Assembly: GCF_009827455.1 (NCBI RefSeq)
Contig: NZ_WTYZ01000001.1
Location: forward strand, 992,001 to 1,056,000
Origin: Pontixanthobacter aestiaquae
GTDB taxonomy: Bacteria; Pseudomonadota; Alphaproteobacteria; Sphingomonadales; Sphingomonadaceae
Direction: 5' to 3'
Length of the DNA stretch: 64,000 nucleotides
The notes beneath the pieces are model-generated. The model saw nothing but the letters and a program-made list of their open reading frames with translations, was not told the origin of the DNA and searched no databases. Positions within the stretch are counted from its first letter, which is position 1. Every line of letters starts with the position of its first letter. The position numbers and the translations under genes are program-made. Of this stretch, positions 1 through 6,596 are shown one piece after another.

Positions 1-490
1 CACGGCTTTTCAGCTTGGCTTGTAGCTTGGCATCAGGCTTTGCCTCGCGGGTCAGCATCCACAGATAGCGCCCACTGGGTTCACCCACGATCGACCATTC
101 GTAAGCCTCGCCGCGATCCAGAACCCAGTAATCGCCATAGAACGGGCCGAAGAAGGAGACCTTAAGCTTCGCTCCATCGGAACCCTCGACAATCTTGGCG
201 CGTCCGGTCGATTGGTCGGCGTCATTTTCGACGCTCCGCTTGCGGCAGGAATTGACGACCTTGATCTTGCCATCCTCACGCAAGGAATAGTCCGCTGTGA
301 CAGCTTCGCAGCCTTTTTGGAACGGCGCTTCGTAGCGGCCATATTCGTACCAGCGGCCCAGATATTTGCTTGTATCGACAGATTTTGCGGGCTGCGGAAC
401 GGCGATGTTGCCAACCGGGCCCGGCTTGCCCACGCATCCGGAAGTGGCGATTGCTACCGCTATTGCTGCAATGATTGTCCGGGGCTTCAT
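1..490 (-). CDS. blc: Outer-membrane lipocalin (Blc type), 3' end cut by window edge
   Basis: Bacterial lipocalin, a small beta-barrel lipoprotein that binds lipids at the outer membrane. From an ATG at 490 the minus strand stays open to the left edge (163 codons). Residues 1-19 form a lipoprotein signal ending ATSGC, with Cys19 as the acylation site. The lipocalin signature GRWYEYGRYEAPF is at residues 45-57 and the barrel continues through YWVLDRG (121-127) and the closing motif RYLWMLTRE (141-149). Blc proteins are about 175-180 residues, so only a short tail is missing. It is transcribed away from the BLUF gene. The family call rests on these motifs. Confidence 0.9.
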   Translation of the reverse strand, partial: MKPRTIIAAIAVAIATSGCVGKPGPVGNIAVPQPAKSVDTSKYLGRWYEYGRYEAPFQKGCEAVTADYSLREDGKIKVVNSCRKRSVENDADQSTGRAKIVEGSDGAKLKVSFFGPFYGDYWVLDRGEAYEWSIVGEPSGRYLWMLTREAKPDAKLQAKLKSR

Positions 491-876
491 CTGCTGTCCT
501 TCGCATGTCGGTGTTAGCCGGATGTGTGCTCTGAGGACCAGACGCCGGTTTGTCGAGGGCGAGAGAGAAGCCAAATTGGGCAGGGGATGAGAGTTTGATA
601 TTCACCCACCTGCCCAAAGCGGTAACATTATCCACTTTGCAGCAGCGTGGTGGCACTGGCTTGCATAAGCGCGACAAAGTCAAACAGATTGCTATTAAGG
701 CGCTAAGCGCAATCATCTGAGGGTTCGATGAACCACCAGCAAACTGACCTGTATTTTTCAGGAAATGGCTGTAAAGCTTTGTAACATCCGAGCCACCTGA
801 TGCGTTTGCCGGGCTTGCGCATGTCATATTTTTGTCAGAAAAGAGTTTCAGAAGTGAGGCGGTAGTAGGGACGTCG
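491..876. other. Intergenic region between blc and the BLUF gene
   Basis: This 386-bp region should hold the promoters of blc (leftward) and of the BLUF-lipoprotein pair (rightward). Apart from a 9-bp inverted repeat, annotated separately, I see no convincing gene. A 183-codon open frame on the minus strand crosses blc out of frame and has a composition unlike a protein. Confidence 0.6.
576..617. repeat. 9-bp perfect inverted repeat, possible hairpin
   Basis: TTGGGCAGG at 576-584 is mirrored by CCTGCCCAA at 609-617, with a 24-nt loop. No T-run follows on either strand, so it does not look like a terminator. It lies about 85 bp upstream of blc and 260 bp before the BLUF start. It could be a protein-binding site or an mRNA leader structure. 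Confidence 0.5.
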
Positions 877-1293
877 ATGTATTCATTGATTTATGTCAGC
901 ACCGTCGCGGACGGCGCGGACGAGGCTAGCGTTGATGCAATATCCAAAGTGGCGGCGAAGAATAATTCCCTCGCCGGTGTGACCGGTATGCTCGCTTATA
1001 ACGGGCAACATTTCATGCAGCTTCTCGAAGGGCGCCGCGATGTGATCGACGAGCTGATCGAGACAATTGCGCGCGATACGAGACATCGCGATATGGCTAT
1101 CATCCGCCGTGAGGATAAGACCAGCAGAGAATGCCCGGATTGGTCAATGCGGATTTTCGTGGTGCCTCGCGCCAAAGCGGGTAGTGCGCAGGAACTGACA
1201 GAATCGCTTCCGGAAGAATTCCGGCCCGAAACCAAAATGCTGTTTACGAGCTTCGGATCGATGGTTCGCGACAACTCAGGAGAATTGGAATGA
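877..1293 (+). CDS. BLUF-domain blue-light photoreceptor (short, single domain)
   Basis: BLUF domains bind FAD and sense blue light through a Tyr-Gln hydrogen-bond switch. The protein is 138 residues from the ATG at 877. A TTG at 832 would add 15 residues, but the domain begins exactly at MYSLIYVS and GTAGTAGGG precedes the ATG. The flavin-site residues are all present: Tyr6, Asn30, Gln48, Trp89 and Met91. They correspond to AppA Tyr21, Asn45, Gln63, Trp104 and Met106 with one constant offset of 15. There is no output domain, so signalling must go through a partner. The stop overlaps the start of the next gene (ATGA), a lipoprotein, which implies co-translation. Confidence 0.93.
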   Translation: MYSLIYVSTVADGADEASVDAISKVAAKNNSLAGVTGMLAYNGQHFMQLLEGRRDVIDELIETIARDTRHRDMAIIRREDKTSRECPDWSMRIFVVPRAKAGSAQELTESLPEEFRPETKMLFTSFGSMVRDNSGELE

Positions 1294-1727
1294 TCGGCAG
1301 AAGTTTACTGATGGGCATTACCGCCTTTGTGCTTGCCGGTTGCGGGGGAAATGCTGAGCCTGGTACAGTAACCGCTGATACCGCCGAGAAGTTTGCCGGT
1401 GTCGGCCCCGGCGAGACTCTCTATTTCGGCGGTAATGAGCCGTTTTGGGGTGGCGATGTCACTGGGGAAGAGCTGCGCTACACAACACCGGAAAACATCG
1501 AAGGTGAGGTCATCGCGGTGAAACGCTTTGCCGGAATGGGTGGGTTGAGTCTCAGTGGAGACCTTAGCGGTGCCACATTCGACATGCTTGTGACCGATAG
1601 CCCCTGTAGCGATACGATGGCCGACCGCGACTATCCCTTCACCATCACTCTGAAGATCGGCGAAGAGACCCGCAGCGGCTGCGGCTGGACCGATGCAAAG
1701 CCGTTTACCGGCGACCAGAACCCGTGA
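1290..1727 (+). CDS. COG3650-type lipoprotein
   Basis: A 145-residue predicted lipoprotein of unknown function. The N-terminus carries a signal with lipobox LAGC (residues 15-18). The motif GNEPFW (about residues 48-53) is the hallmark of the COG3650 domain, found in small periplasmic or lipid-anchored proteins, sometimes beside lysozyme-inhibitor folds. Two cysteines near SPCSD and SGCGW could form a disulfide. The start ATG overlaps the BLUF stop by four bases, so the two proteins are made from one transcript. Whether light sensing and this envelope protein are linked in function is an inference from the overlap only. Confidence 0.8.
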   Translation: MIGRSLLMGITAFVLAGCGGNAEPGTVTADTAEKFAGVGPGETLYFGGNEPFWGGDVTGEELRYTTPENIEGEVIAVKRFAGMGGLSLSGDLSGATFDMLVTDSPCSDTMADRDYPFTITLKIGEETRSGCGWTDAKPFTGDQNP

Positions 1728-1875
1728 TCCAACACATTATCCGACACATTCCGATCCATTGCCCAACCTGCCGATAAACAGCCGATGCACTGCGCATTAG
1801 GCGAATCTGCAATACCGTGCTAATACGCTCTCGCTGACGTCGAAATTTGCGACGGAACTTCGGTACTTGGACTTC

Positions 1876-1903
1876 GGAATAGCGCCCATAATCGGGCGAT
1901 TCC
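1876..1903 (+). other. Stem-loop in the presumed cspA leader
   Basis: GGAAT and CGCCC at 1876-1887 pair with GGGCG and ATTCC at 1894-1903 around a 6-nt loop with a two-base bulge. It lies about 100 nt before the cspA start. Cold-shock mRNAs often have long structured leaders, so this fits a leader role. The transcription start is not known here. Confidence 0.4.
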
Positions 1904-2004
1904 ACGTTTGGCGACGACTTCCTTTCATTTCACGCACTGATGCATACCCCTGCCGCAGCACTTCCGCTGTGAAGGGTTCTACGTTCTCGAAAGGAACGCC
2001 AATA

Positions 2005-2211
2005 ATGACTACCGGTACAGTAAAATTCTTCAACGCCGACAAGGGCTATGGTTTCATTTCGCCTGAAGATGGCGGCGATGACGCATTCGTTCACATCACA
2101 GCCGTACATGCCGCTGGCATGCAGACGCTGGATAAGGAACAGCGCGTAAATTACGAACTGGAAACAGGCCGTAACGGCAAAACTTCTGCAGTGAACCTGA
2201 CAGAGGCGTAA
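2005..2211 (+). CDS. cspA: Cold-shock protein CspA family
   Basis: Single-stranded nucleic-acid-binding cold-shock domain, 68 residues, acting as an RNA chaperone. RNP1 is KGYGFISPE (about residues 12-20) and RNP2 is AFVHITAV (about 29-36). The start is the ATG at 2005, preceded by AAAGGAACGCC. The open frame extends 46 codons upstream but that part shows no conservation-like features. A GC-rich hairpin at 2238-2267 follows the stop as a probable terminator. The long upstream gap (277 bp) suits a structured leader. The E. coli gene name is used for the family; paralogue identity is not determined. Confidence 0.92.
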   Translation: MTTGTVKFFNADKGYGFISPEDGGDDAFVHITAVHAAGMQTLDKEQRVNYELETGRNGKTSAVNLTEA

Positions 2212-2237
2212 GCCTGGTTTACGCCAAATTTTGAGCG

Positions 2238-2267
2238 GCCGGATGCGGCATCAAACCCGCATCCGGC
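2238..2267 (+). terminator. Rho-independent-like terminator after cspA
   Basis: GCCGGATGCGG (2238-2248) pairs perfectly with CCGCATCCGGC (2257-2267), an 11-bp stem with an 8-nt loop, followed by TTCTC. The T-run is weak, so it may act as an mRNA-stabilising end rather than a strong terminator. Confidence 0.6.
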
Positions 2268-2310
2268 TTCTCACAGAGATACCCATGATGACTACCGTAG
2301 GAGAGATGTT

Positions 2311-2556
2311 TTGAGTCAGAATTTCGAATTCTACAATACCCGTGCGAACGAAGCCGCGGCGGAAGCAGCTGTAGCGACGCTGGACAATGTCCGCGAACGT
2401 GCACTCCGGTCCGAAACCGCATGGCGCGAAATGGCCGACCGCGCGAAACAGATGGAACAGGAGCGCGAAGTCGCCCGCATCGAACGCGAGAAACGTCAGG
2501 CAGAAACAGCCGAACTGGCCGCTGCCAAAGAACTGGAAGCCGTTCCTGCTGAATGA
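2311..2556 (+). CDS. Small coiled-coil hypothetical protein (TTG start)
   Basis: An 81-residue, highly charged, alanine- and glutamate-rich protein, predicted as almost entirely helical and probably coiled coil (residues 10-78, with repeated EREVARIEREKRQAE-like heptads). The start codon is TTG at 2311, fixed by the strong ribosome site TAGGAGAG seven to eight bases upstream. No better ATG lies in frame. It follows cspA after about 100 bp and a terminator-like hairpin. I do not recognise the family and give no function. Confidence 0.7.
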   Translation: MSQNFEFYNTRANEAAAEAAVATLDNVRERALRSETAWREMADRAKQMEQEREVARIEREKRQAETAELAAAKELEAVPAE

Positions 2557-2588
2557 CCGCGACGGTTTTTTAACGAACTGGGCGCGGG

Positions 2589-3047
2589 TCAATCACTTGG
2601 AAAAATGTGACCCGCCGCCTCAGCCTCAGCGATAATCTCCGAACCGGTCTTCATCGGGCATTGCTGCACGAAGTCATAATAGCCCGGCTTCTCGTCGATG
2701 AATATCTGCTGCAGAAACCCGATATTATCGGGCAGATCGAACAGCCCCGCCAGAAAACTGTAGTGATCGTCCGGCGTAAACCGGTACCACAGATTGCTGC
2801 CGCATGTGTTACAGAACGCCCGCTCCGCCCATTGGGATGAGGGGTAGCTGGTCACATGCTCTTCACCCGACAGTGTGAAGCTCTTGCCGCTTATTCCCAT
2901 GAACGCCATCCCGCCCCAGCGGCGGCACATATCGCAGTGACAAATATCGAGATGCGGTTTCATTTGTGCAACCACGATGGTCACTGCACCGCACAGACAT
3001 TTGCCTTCGGCCTGATCGATCACGCCAGCGTCATCATGTGCATCCAT
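2589..3047 (-). CDS. GFA/CENP-V fold zinc protein (DUF636-like)
   Basis: Member of the family named after glutathione-dependent formaldehyde-activating enzyme, small beta proteins binding two zinc ions. The 152-residue protein has the family's cysteine pattern: CLCG (Cys17, Cys19), CHCDMC (Cys36, Cys38, Cys41) and CNTC (Cys79, Cys82), with the usual W-rich loop after it. Family members bind glutathione adducts or have no known substrate, so no reaction is assigned. It stands alone, convergent with the coiled-coil gene and divergent from the fasciclin gene. Confidence 0.88.
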   Translation of the reverse strand: MDAHDDAGVIDQAEGKCLCGAVTIVVAQMKPHLDICHCDMCRRWGGMAFMGISGKSFTLSGEEHVTSYPSSQWAERAFCNTCGSNLWYRFTPDDHYSFLAGLFDLPDNIGFLQQIFIDEKPGYYDFVQQCPMKTGSEIIAEAEAAGHIFPSD

Positions 3048-3123
3048 ATCGCATCCCCTTCCGTAGCTGTATCATCGCAGGTAGAGTGTGTGTGTGTCCA
3101 CAATGGCGAAATCAATCCAATTC

Positions 3124-3148
3124 GGAACCACCGCTTCGCTGGCGCATT
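3124..3148 (+). promoter_or_regulatory. Possible EcfG-type promoter for the fasciclin gene
   Basis: GGAAC (3124-3128), 16 bp, then CATT (3145-3148), one mismatch from the alphaproteobacterial general-stress consensus GGAAC-N16/17-CGTT. It lies 67 bp before the start codon of the fasciclin gene. The mismatch keeps this tentative. Confidence 0.35.
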
Positions 3149-3214
3149 GCTACCCTTGAACCCCGACATTCTGTCGTGGACTCCTATTTCTCCTAATTCA
3201 GAGGATCTACTTTC

Positions 3215-3796
3215 ATGAAGAAATTCGCTATTCCCGCACTCGCATCGGCACTTGCACTGGCAGCATGTGCTGAACCTGTAGACGAAACCACAACTGCTGA
3301 ACCAGAAGCAACCGAAGCTGTTGCAGCTGAGCCCGCCGGTACAATCGTCGAAGTCGCATCGGGCAATGAAGATTTCTCGACATTGGTCGCTGCAGTCGGC
3401 GCAGCCGATCTCGCTGAAACGCTGTCGGGCGAAGGTCCATTCACCGTGTTCGCACCAACCAATGCTGCTTTTGAAAAGCTGCCAGAAGGCACCGTGGACG
3501 GCTTGCTCAAGCCGGAAGCAAAAGACGATCTGACCGGTATTCTGACATACCACGTCGTCAGCGGCAAAACGATGGCCGAAGCACTTGATGCGGCGATTCT
3601 TGACGGTCGCGGCAAGGCGGAACTGACGACGGTCCAAGGCGGCACACTAACTGCCGAAGCATCGATGGGTACTGTCACCCTGACCGACGCAGCAGGGAAT
3701 ACAGCCACCGTCACAGCCGCCGATATTGAAGCAACGAATGGCGTTATCCATGTGATCGACACGGTTCTGATGCCCGCAGCAGCCGAAAAAGAATAA
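3215..3796 (+). CDS. Fasciclin (FAS1) domain lipoprotein
   Basis: A 193-residue secreted lipoprotein. The signal peptide ends at LAAC (Cys18), followed by an acidic Thr/Ala/Glu linker to about residue 40 and then one complete FAS1 domain. Both FAS1 signatures are visible: H1 as TVFAPTNAAFEKLP (about 82-95) and H2 as NGVIHVIDTVLMP (about 174-186), with YHVV between. FAS1 proteins serve in adhesion or matrix contacts; no ligand can be read here. A strong terminator follows at 3825-3869. A weak general-stress promoter match lies upstream. Confidence 0.92.
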   Translation: MKKFAIPALASALALAACAEPVDETTTAEPEATEAVAAEPAGTIVEVASGNEDFSTLVAAVGAADLAETLSGEGPFTVFAPTNAAFEKLPEGTVDGLLKPEAKDDLTGILTYHVVSGKTMAEALDAAILDGRGKAELTTVQGGTLTAEASMGTVTLTDAAGNTATVTAADIEATNGVIHVIDTVLMPAAAEKE

Positions 3797-3824
3797 TTCC
3801 GGCGGCATAGCCTGATCGAAGAAG

Positions 3825-3869
3825 AAGGGGCGGCTCTTGCACGGTGCAAGGGCCGCCCTTTTCGTTTTT
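3825..3869 (+). terminator. Rho-independent terminator after the fasciclin gene
   Basis: GGGCGGC and CTTGCA pair with TGCAAG and GCCGCCC across a three-base loop, followed by TTTTCGTTTTT. The A-run on the 5' side would let it work in both directions. Confidence 0.85.
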
Positions 3870-3932
3870 GTGCAAGTGTGCGGCTCGCCATGTGATAGAA
3901 GCGCTGCACACCCAATCACGAGGACCACCGGA

Positions 3933-4592
3933 ATGACCGTCAAGACATTGTTTGCCAGCCTTGTCACAATGGGAGGTCTCATGCTGCTGCCCACGCCTGC
4001 ATATGCCTCCTTCGACGACCAATATATGTGTGACGCGCTGGGCGATGCCGATGCTCTGGTGGTCATCTCGTCCGAAAATTCCGCCAACGCGTCCGTGCAG
4101 ATCTCGGTCACCCATGATGGCGGCATGGAAGGCGAGGTGTCGGTCATCGATATGCGCCAGATCCCCGCCGCATCGGGCATGAAATATGCCGGTCTCGGCT
4201 ATGTGTTCCACGCAAAAGGGCCGGAGGGCATCCTCGAAACCGAAGCCGGTTCGACCACCTGCCGGTTTGCTGGCGAGGAAGCGCCCGATGAAATGTCGGG
4301 CTCTGGGGACGAAGAAACCGATGCCTATGCAGAATCGCAATCGCTGGAGGCTCCGGCCACATCATGGGGCGGCATTGTCCGCGCCGGTCCGGGCATGGAG
4401 TTTGACCGCGTGACCAGCCTGCGAGAAGGTGATCCGGTGACTCTGCTGGTCGATACGGGTGAGGAAATGAACGGCTATCGATGGTTTATGATCCGCCTGT
4501 CCGATGGCACCGAAGCCTATCAATGGGGCGGCATCCTGTGCACCGAGGCCCCGCAGATCGACGGCACTTTTGCAGGCGAGGGGTGTCCTTAG
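3933..4592 (+). CDS. Exported protein with C-terminal bacterial SH3 domain
   Basis: A 219-residue secreted protein. Residues 1-25 are a Sec signal ending PAYA. Residues 26-110 form a small disulfide-type domain (YMCDAL ... TTCRF) that resembles lysozyme-inhibitor or MliC-like folds only loosely. After a Glu/Ser-rich linker, residues 145-205 match a bacterial SH3 domain (RAGPGMEFDRVTSLREGDPVTLL, then WFMIRLSDGTEAYQWG). SH3b domains usually bind cell-wall peptides. The ATG at 3933 is chosen because the signal peptide starts there; the open frame upstream crosses the terminator. No clear operon partner. Confidence 0.8.
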   Translation: MTVKTLFASLVTMGGLMLLPTPAYASFDDQYMCDALGDADALVVISSENSANASVQISVTHDGGMEGEVSVIDMRQIPAASGMKYAGLGYVFHAKGPEGILETEAGSTTCRFAGEEAPDEMSGSGDEETDAYAESQSLEAPATSWGGIVRAGPGMEFDRVTSLREGDPVTLLVDTGEEMNGYRWFMIRLSDGTEAYQWGGILCTEAPQIDGTFAGEGCP

Positions 4593-4681
4593 CCTAGCGT
4601 GCCCCCCCATGGCGAGATTGGTACGAAGAGATTTGTCAGTAATTAGGCAATGGGCTGAGTGTGCTTGCGACATCCCCATCT

Positions 4682-4806
4682 CGTCATTGCGAGCGAAGCG
4701 CGGCAATCCAGAGTATTTCGCGCCAACTCTGGATTGCCGGGTCGCCCGCTGTTTCGTCTTCGACTCCAGCTTCGCTTCCTCGTAATGACGAAACAGCGGG
4801 CTTTTT
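4682..4806. repeat. Nested palindromic intergenic repeat, copy 1
   Basis: A 120-bp element starting CGTCATTGCGAGCGAAGC. It contains two stem-loops: GGCAATCCAGAGT paired with ACTCTGGATTGCC, and a 15-bp stem from GCCCGCTGTTTCGTC (4744-4758) paired with 4787-4801, followed by TTTTT. The second stem with its T-run may terminate the SH3-protein transcript. A related copy is at 53966-54053. Elements of this look are common extragenic palindromes in proteobacteria. Confidence 0.8.
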
Positions 4807-5152
4807 ACTCTGGGGCAACCCCAGCCTTTTCCAGTTCTGGCCCAAGCCGCCGCGTAAGCCATAGCCACCACATTTTGAAATCCGAAATCAGGCTCCATAA
4901 CGGATAGGTGAAGGTCGCAGGGCGGTTCTTCTCGACCGTGAAATGCGCGAGCCATGCGAAGAAATATCCCGCAACTGGCATAGCGGCGAGCCACCACCAA
5001 TTGCCCTTACTAAACCCCGTCCACACCGCAAACACCGCGACCGCAATCACCAGCGTGGTCCCGATATAATGCAACGCGCGGGTTGTCGGCTTGGAATGCT
5101 CACGCAGGTAAAACGGCCAGAACTCCGCGAAGGTGGTGTAGGTCTTGGTCAT
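4805..5152 (-). CDS. DUF962 / Mpo1-like membrane protein
   Basis: A 115-residue integral membrane protein of the DUF962 family, whose yeast member Mpo1 is an iron-dependent dioxygenase in 2-hydroxy fatty-acid alpha-oxidation. The N-terminal hallmark is FAEFWPFYLREHSKPTTRALHYIGT (quoted here in parts: FWPFYLREHS, then LHYIGT), followed by two or three membrane segments and AWLAHFTVEKNRPATFTYP with its conserved His and Glu. The start at 5152 is supported by GGGGGGAGG directly upstream. The last codons overlap the T-run of the palindromic repeat. The bacterial substrate is unknown. Confidence 0.85.
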   Translation of the reverse strand: MTKTYTTFAEFWPFYLREHSKPTTRALHYIGTTLVIAVAVFAVWTGFSKGNWWWLAAMPVAGYFFAWLAHFTVEKNRPATFTYPLWSLISDFKMWWLWLTRRLGPELEKAGVAPE

Positions 5153-5234
5153 GGGGGGAGGATGAACCGGCGTTCTAATGTCGTCAAGCGAGGCGGGCGG
5201 GGCATGCACCCCCGCCCGCCTTGTGGCCGGAAAG

Positions 5235-6140
5235 CTAGTTAAACTGGCCGTCGAGTACAATACGCGTTTCGGTACCGCTTGCTGGCATGTCGACGGAACT
5301 GATTGAATATTTCAGCCCGACGCCAGGCACTTTCACCCTGACTGATGAGAAGTCCATCAACAACGGGCGCTGTTTGGACAATTGCCGGTTTACGATTCCC
5401 GTAACGCCAATCCGCACTTTGATGCGCCAGCGTAGAATTTTGATCGTCATCACAAAATCCAGTTTCGAGACCTGCCCGCGACCATAAATCTTTGCGCCGT
5501 CGACATCGAAATGAACGGCGGCTTGCTTTCCTTCGAATCGAATCCATGGGCTGGTAGCCTTGACGCAGAATTTCCTGCCAAAAACCTTGATGCAGGCTTT
5601 CGCTCTAGCCCGTACTGCAATCTTGAGATTGCTCAGTGTTACTGGATTGCCCATCGCTGGATCAGGCCGTTTAGAAAGCTCGGCTTCGACCCAATCGATG
5701 CCAGCCTCGAACCTGCTTGACGCAAAATCGGAAAATTTTTGCCCGAATTCGTCATCATCTTCCATACGTTGGCGGATCGATGAGATCGATTTCGAGCGAC
5801 TGCTGCTCTCGTCCACCGCGTAAGGCGCAACCAATGCATGCGCCTCTGCATCGGAATCAGCACTAACGAGGCCTTGGCCGCTTTCTTGATCGAGATAGGC
5901 GTCAATTATGGCATCCAACACACCATCAAAATTAGCTTCGAAAGCATCGTCATCAGACGATGTGTCGCCGTCTAGGAAAGTGATTTCAGCGTCCTCTCCT
6001 TCAGCGACAGGAAAGTCCGGATTGCCTCCTTTTGCTGCGCTTTTCACATTGCCGTCGACTCTCATCCGATATGGATATTTGAGTGCACCAAAGAGGTCTT
6101 GTGCCAGTGTCGATCCGATAATCATTGCCAGATCAGTCAT
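5235..6140 (-). CDS. Orphan protein with acidic N-half and basic beta-rich C-half
   Basis: A 301-residue protein I do not recognise. The start at 6140 has GGGAG nine bases upstream; an upstream in-frame GTG would add 19 residues without a ribosome site. Residues 45-150 are strongly acidic (DGDTSSDDDAFEANFDGV, then MEDDDEFGQKF). Residues 170-290 are basic and predicted beta-rich, with KACIKVFGRKFCVKA and KILRWRIKVRIGV. No signal peptide or membrane span. The charge split suggests self-association or a binding surface for an anionic partner, but that is only inference. It stands alone with a large upstream gap. Confidence 0.7.
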   Translation of the reverse strand: MTDLAMIIGSTLAQDLFGALKYPYRMRVDGNVKSAAKGGNPDFPVAEGEDAEITFLDGDTSSDDDAFEANFDGVLDAIIDAYLDQESGQGLVSADSDAEAHALVAPYAVDESSSRSKSISSIRQRMEDDDEFGQKFSDFASSRFEAGIDWVEAELSKRPDPAMGNPVTLSNLKIAVRARAKACIKVFGRKFCVKATSPWIRFEGKQAAVHFDVDGAKIYGRGQVSKLDFVMTIKILRWRIKVRIGVTGIVNRQLSKQRPLLMDFSSVRVKVPGVGLKYSISSVDMPASGTETRIVLDGQFN

Positions 6141-6357
6141 CTTCAAATCTCCCTTTATTGAAAGTTCGACAAAGCTAGAGACAATGGGCCAGACCATATG
6201 TGACTTGGGTCACATTGCTTTCCTACACACATAAAATCTGCCTAATTGGTCTGTATGGCTGTTCTCTCCCCTGACGTTCTCCCGCCGCGTGCGGATGCTG
6301 GCGGCGTTTCTGTTCGCGCTGGGGCAGCCCGCGTCCGCCTCACCGCTCCCGCGAAAA

Positions 6358-6477
6358 GGTGCCAGATAAGGCCTCTGTTCCCCGTCCGTAACCCTCGCAT
6401 GAAGACTGGTAAGTCTATGAAAAATAATCTGAGATTAGCCAAAGCCGAAAGTGACACGGTGTCACCTTTGTCACCCT
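6358..6477 (-). repeat. 120-nt dispersed element with palindrome, copy 1
   Basis: Read on the minus strand it begins AGGGTGACAAAGG and ends with CTTATCTGGCACC. It aligns without gaps over all 120 positions to 24265-24384 (plus strand). By hand count 69 positions match, 28 of them in the first 30 and 22 in the last 30. The inner 15-mer at 6451-6465 is the palindrome GTGACACGGTGTCAC. The ends can pair imperfectly (7 of 9 positions). Confidence 0.7.
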
Positions 6478-6544
6478 GTTTCGCCCTTCAGACGCCCTTT
6501 GATGGTGAGTTAGGTGACAGGTGGGACCCTGAACGCGAGGCCCG

Positions 6545-6570
6545 GTCATCCCCGCCTGCGCGGGAATGAC
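6545..6570. repeat. REP-like palindrome
   Basis: GTCATCCCCGC and GCGGGAATGAC form 11-nt arms with one mismatch around a CTGC loop. This is the widespread proteobacterial extragenic palindrome type. It lies just past the stop of the S41 protease gene and may protect that mRNA end. Confidence 0.7.
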
Positions 6571-6596
6571 GGTCAAAAGGGTAGTCCGCTGGCCTC

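Larger units (their letters stand above)
6141..6596. other. Intergenic region holding a dispersed element and a palindrome
   Basis: This 456-bp gap separates the orphan gene from the S41 protease end. It contains the promoter region of the orphan gene, copy 1 of the 120-nt covarying element (6358-6477) and a REP-like palindrome (6545-6570). A 107-codon open frame on the plus strand crosses both repeats and is not considered a gene. Confidence 0.6.

Noticed and set aside
276..827. 183-codon open frame on the minus strand across blc and the following gap
   Set aside because: It overlaps blc in another frame, has a poor protein composition and no ribosome site; blc itself is clear from its motifs.
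6246..6569. 107-codon plus-strand frame in the gap before the S41 gene
   Set aside because: It crosses the dispersed 120-nt element and a REP-like palindrome; repeats explain the open frame.
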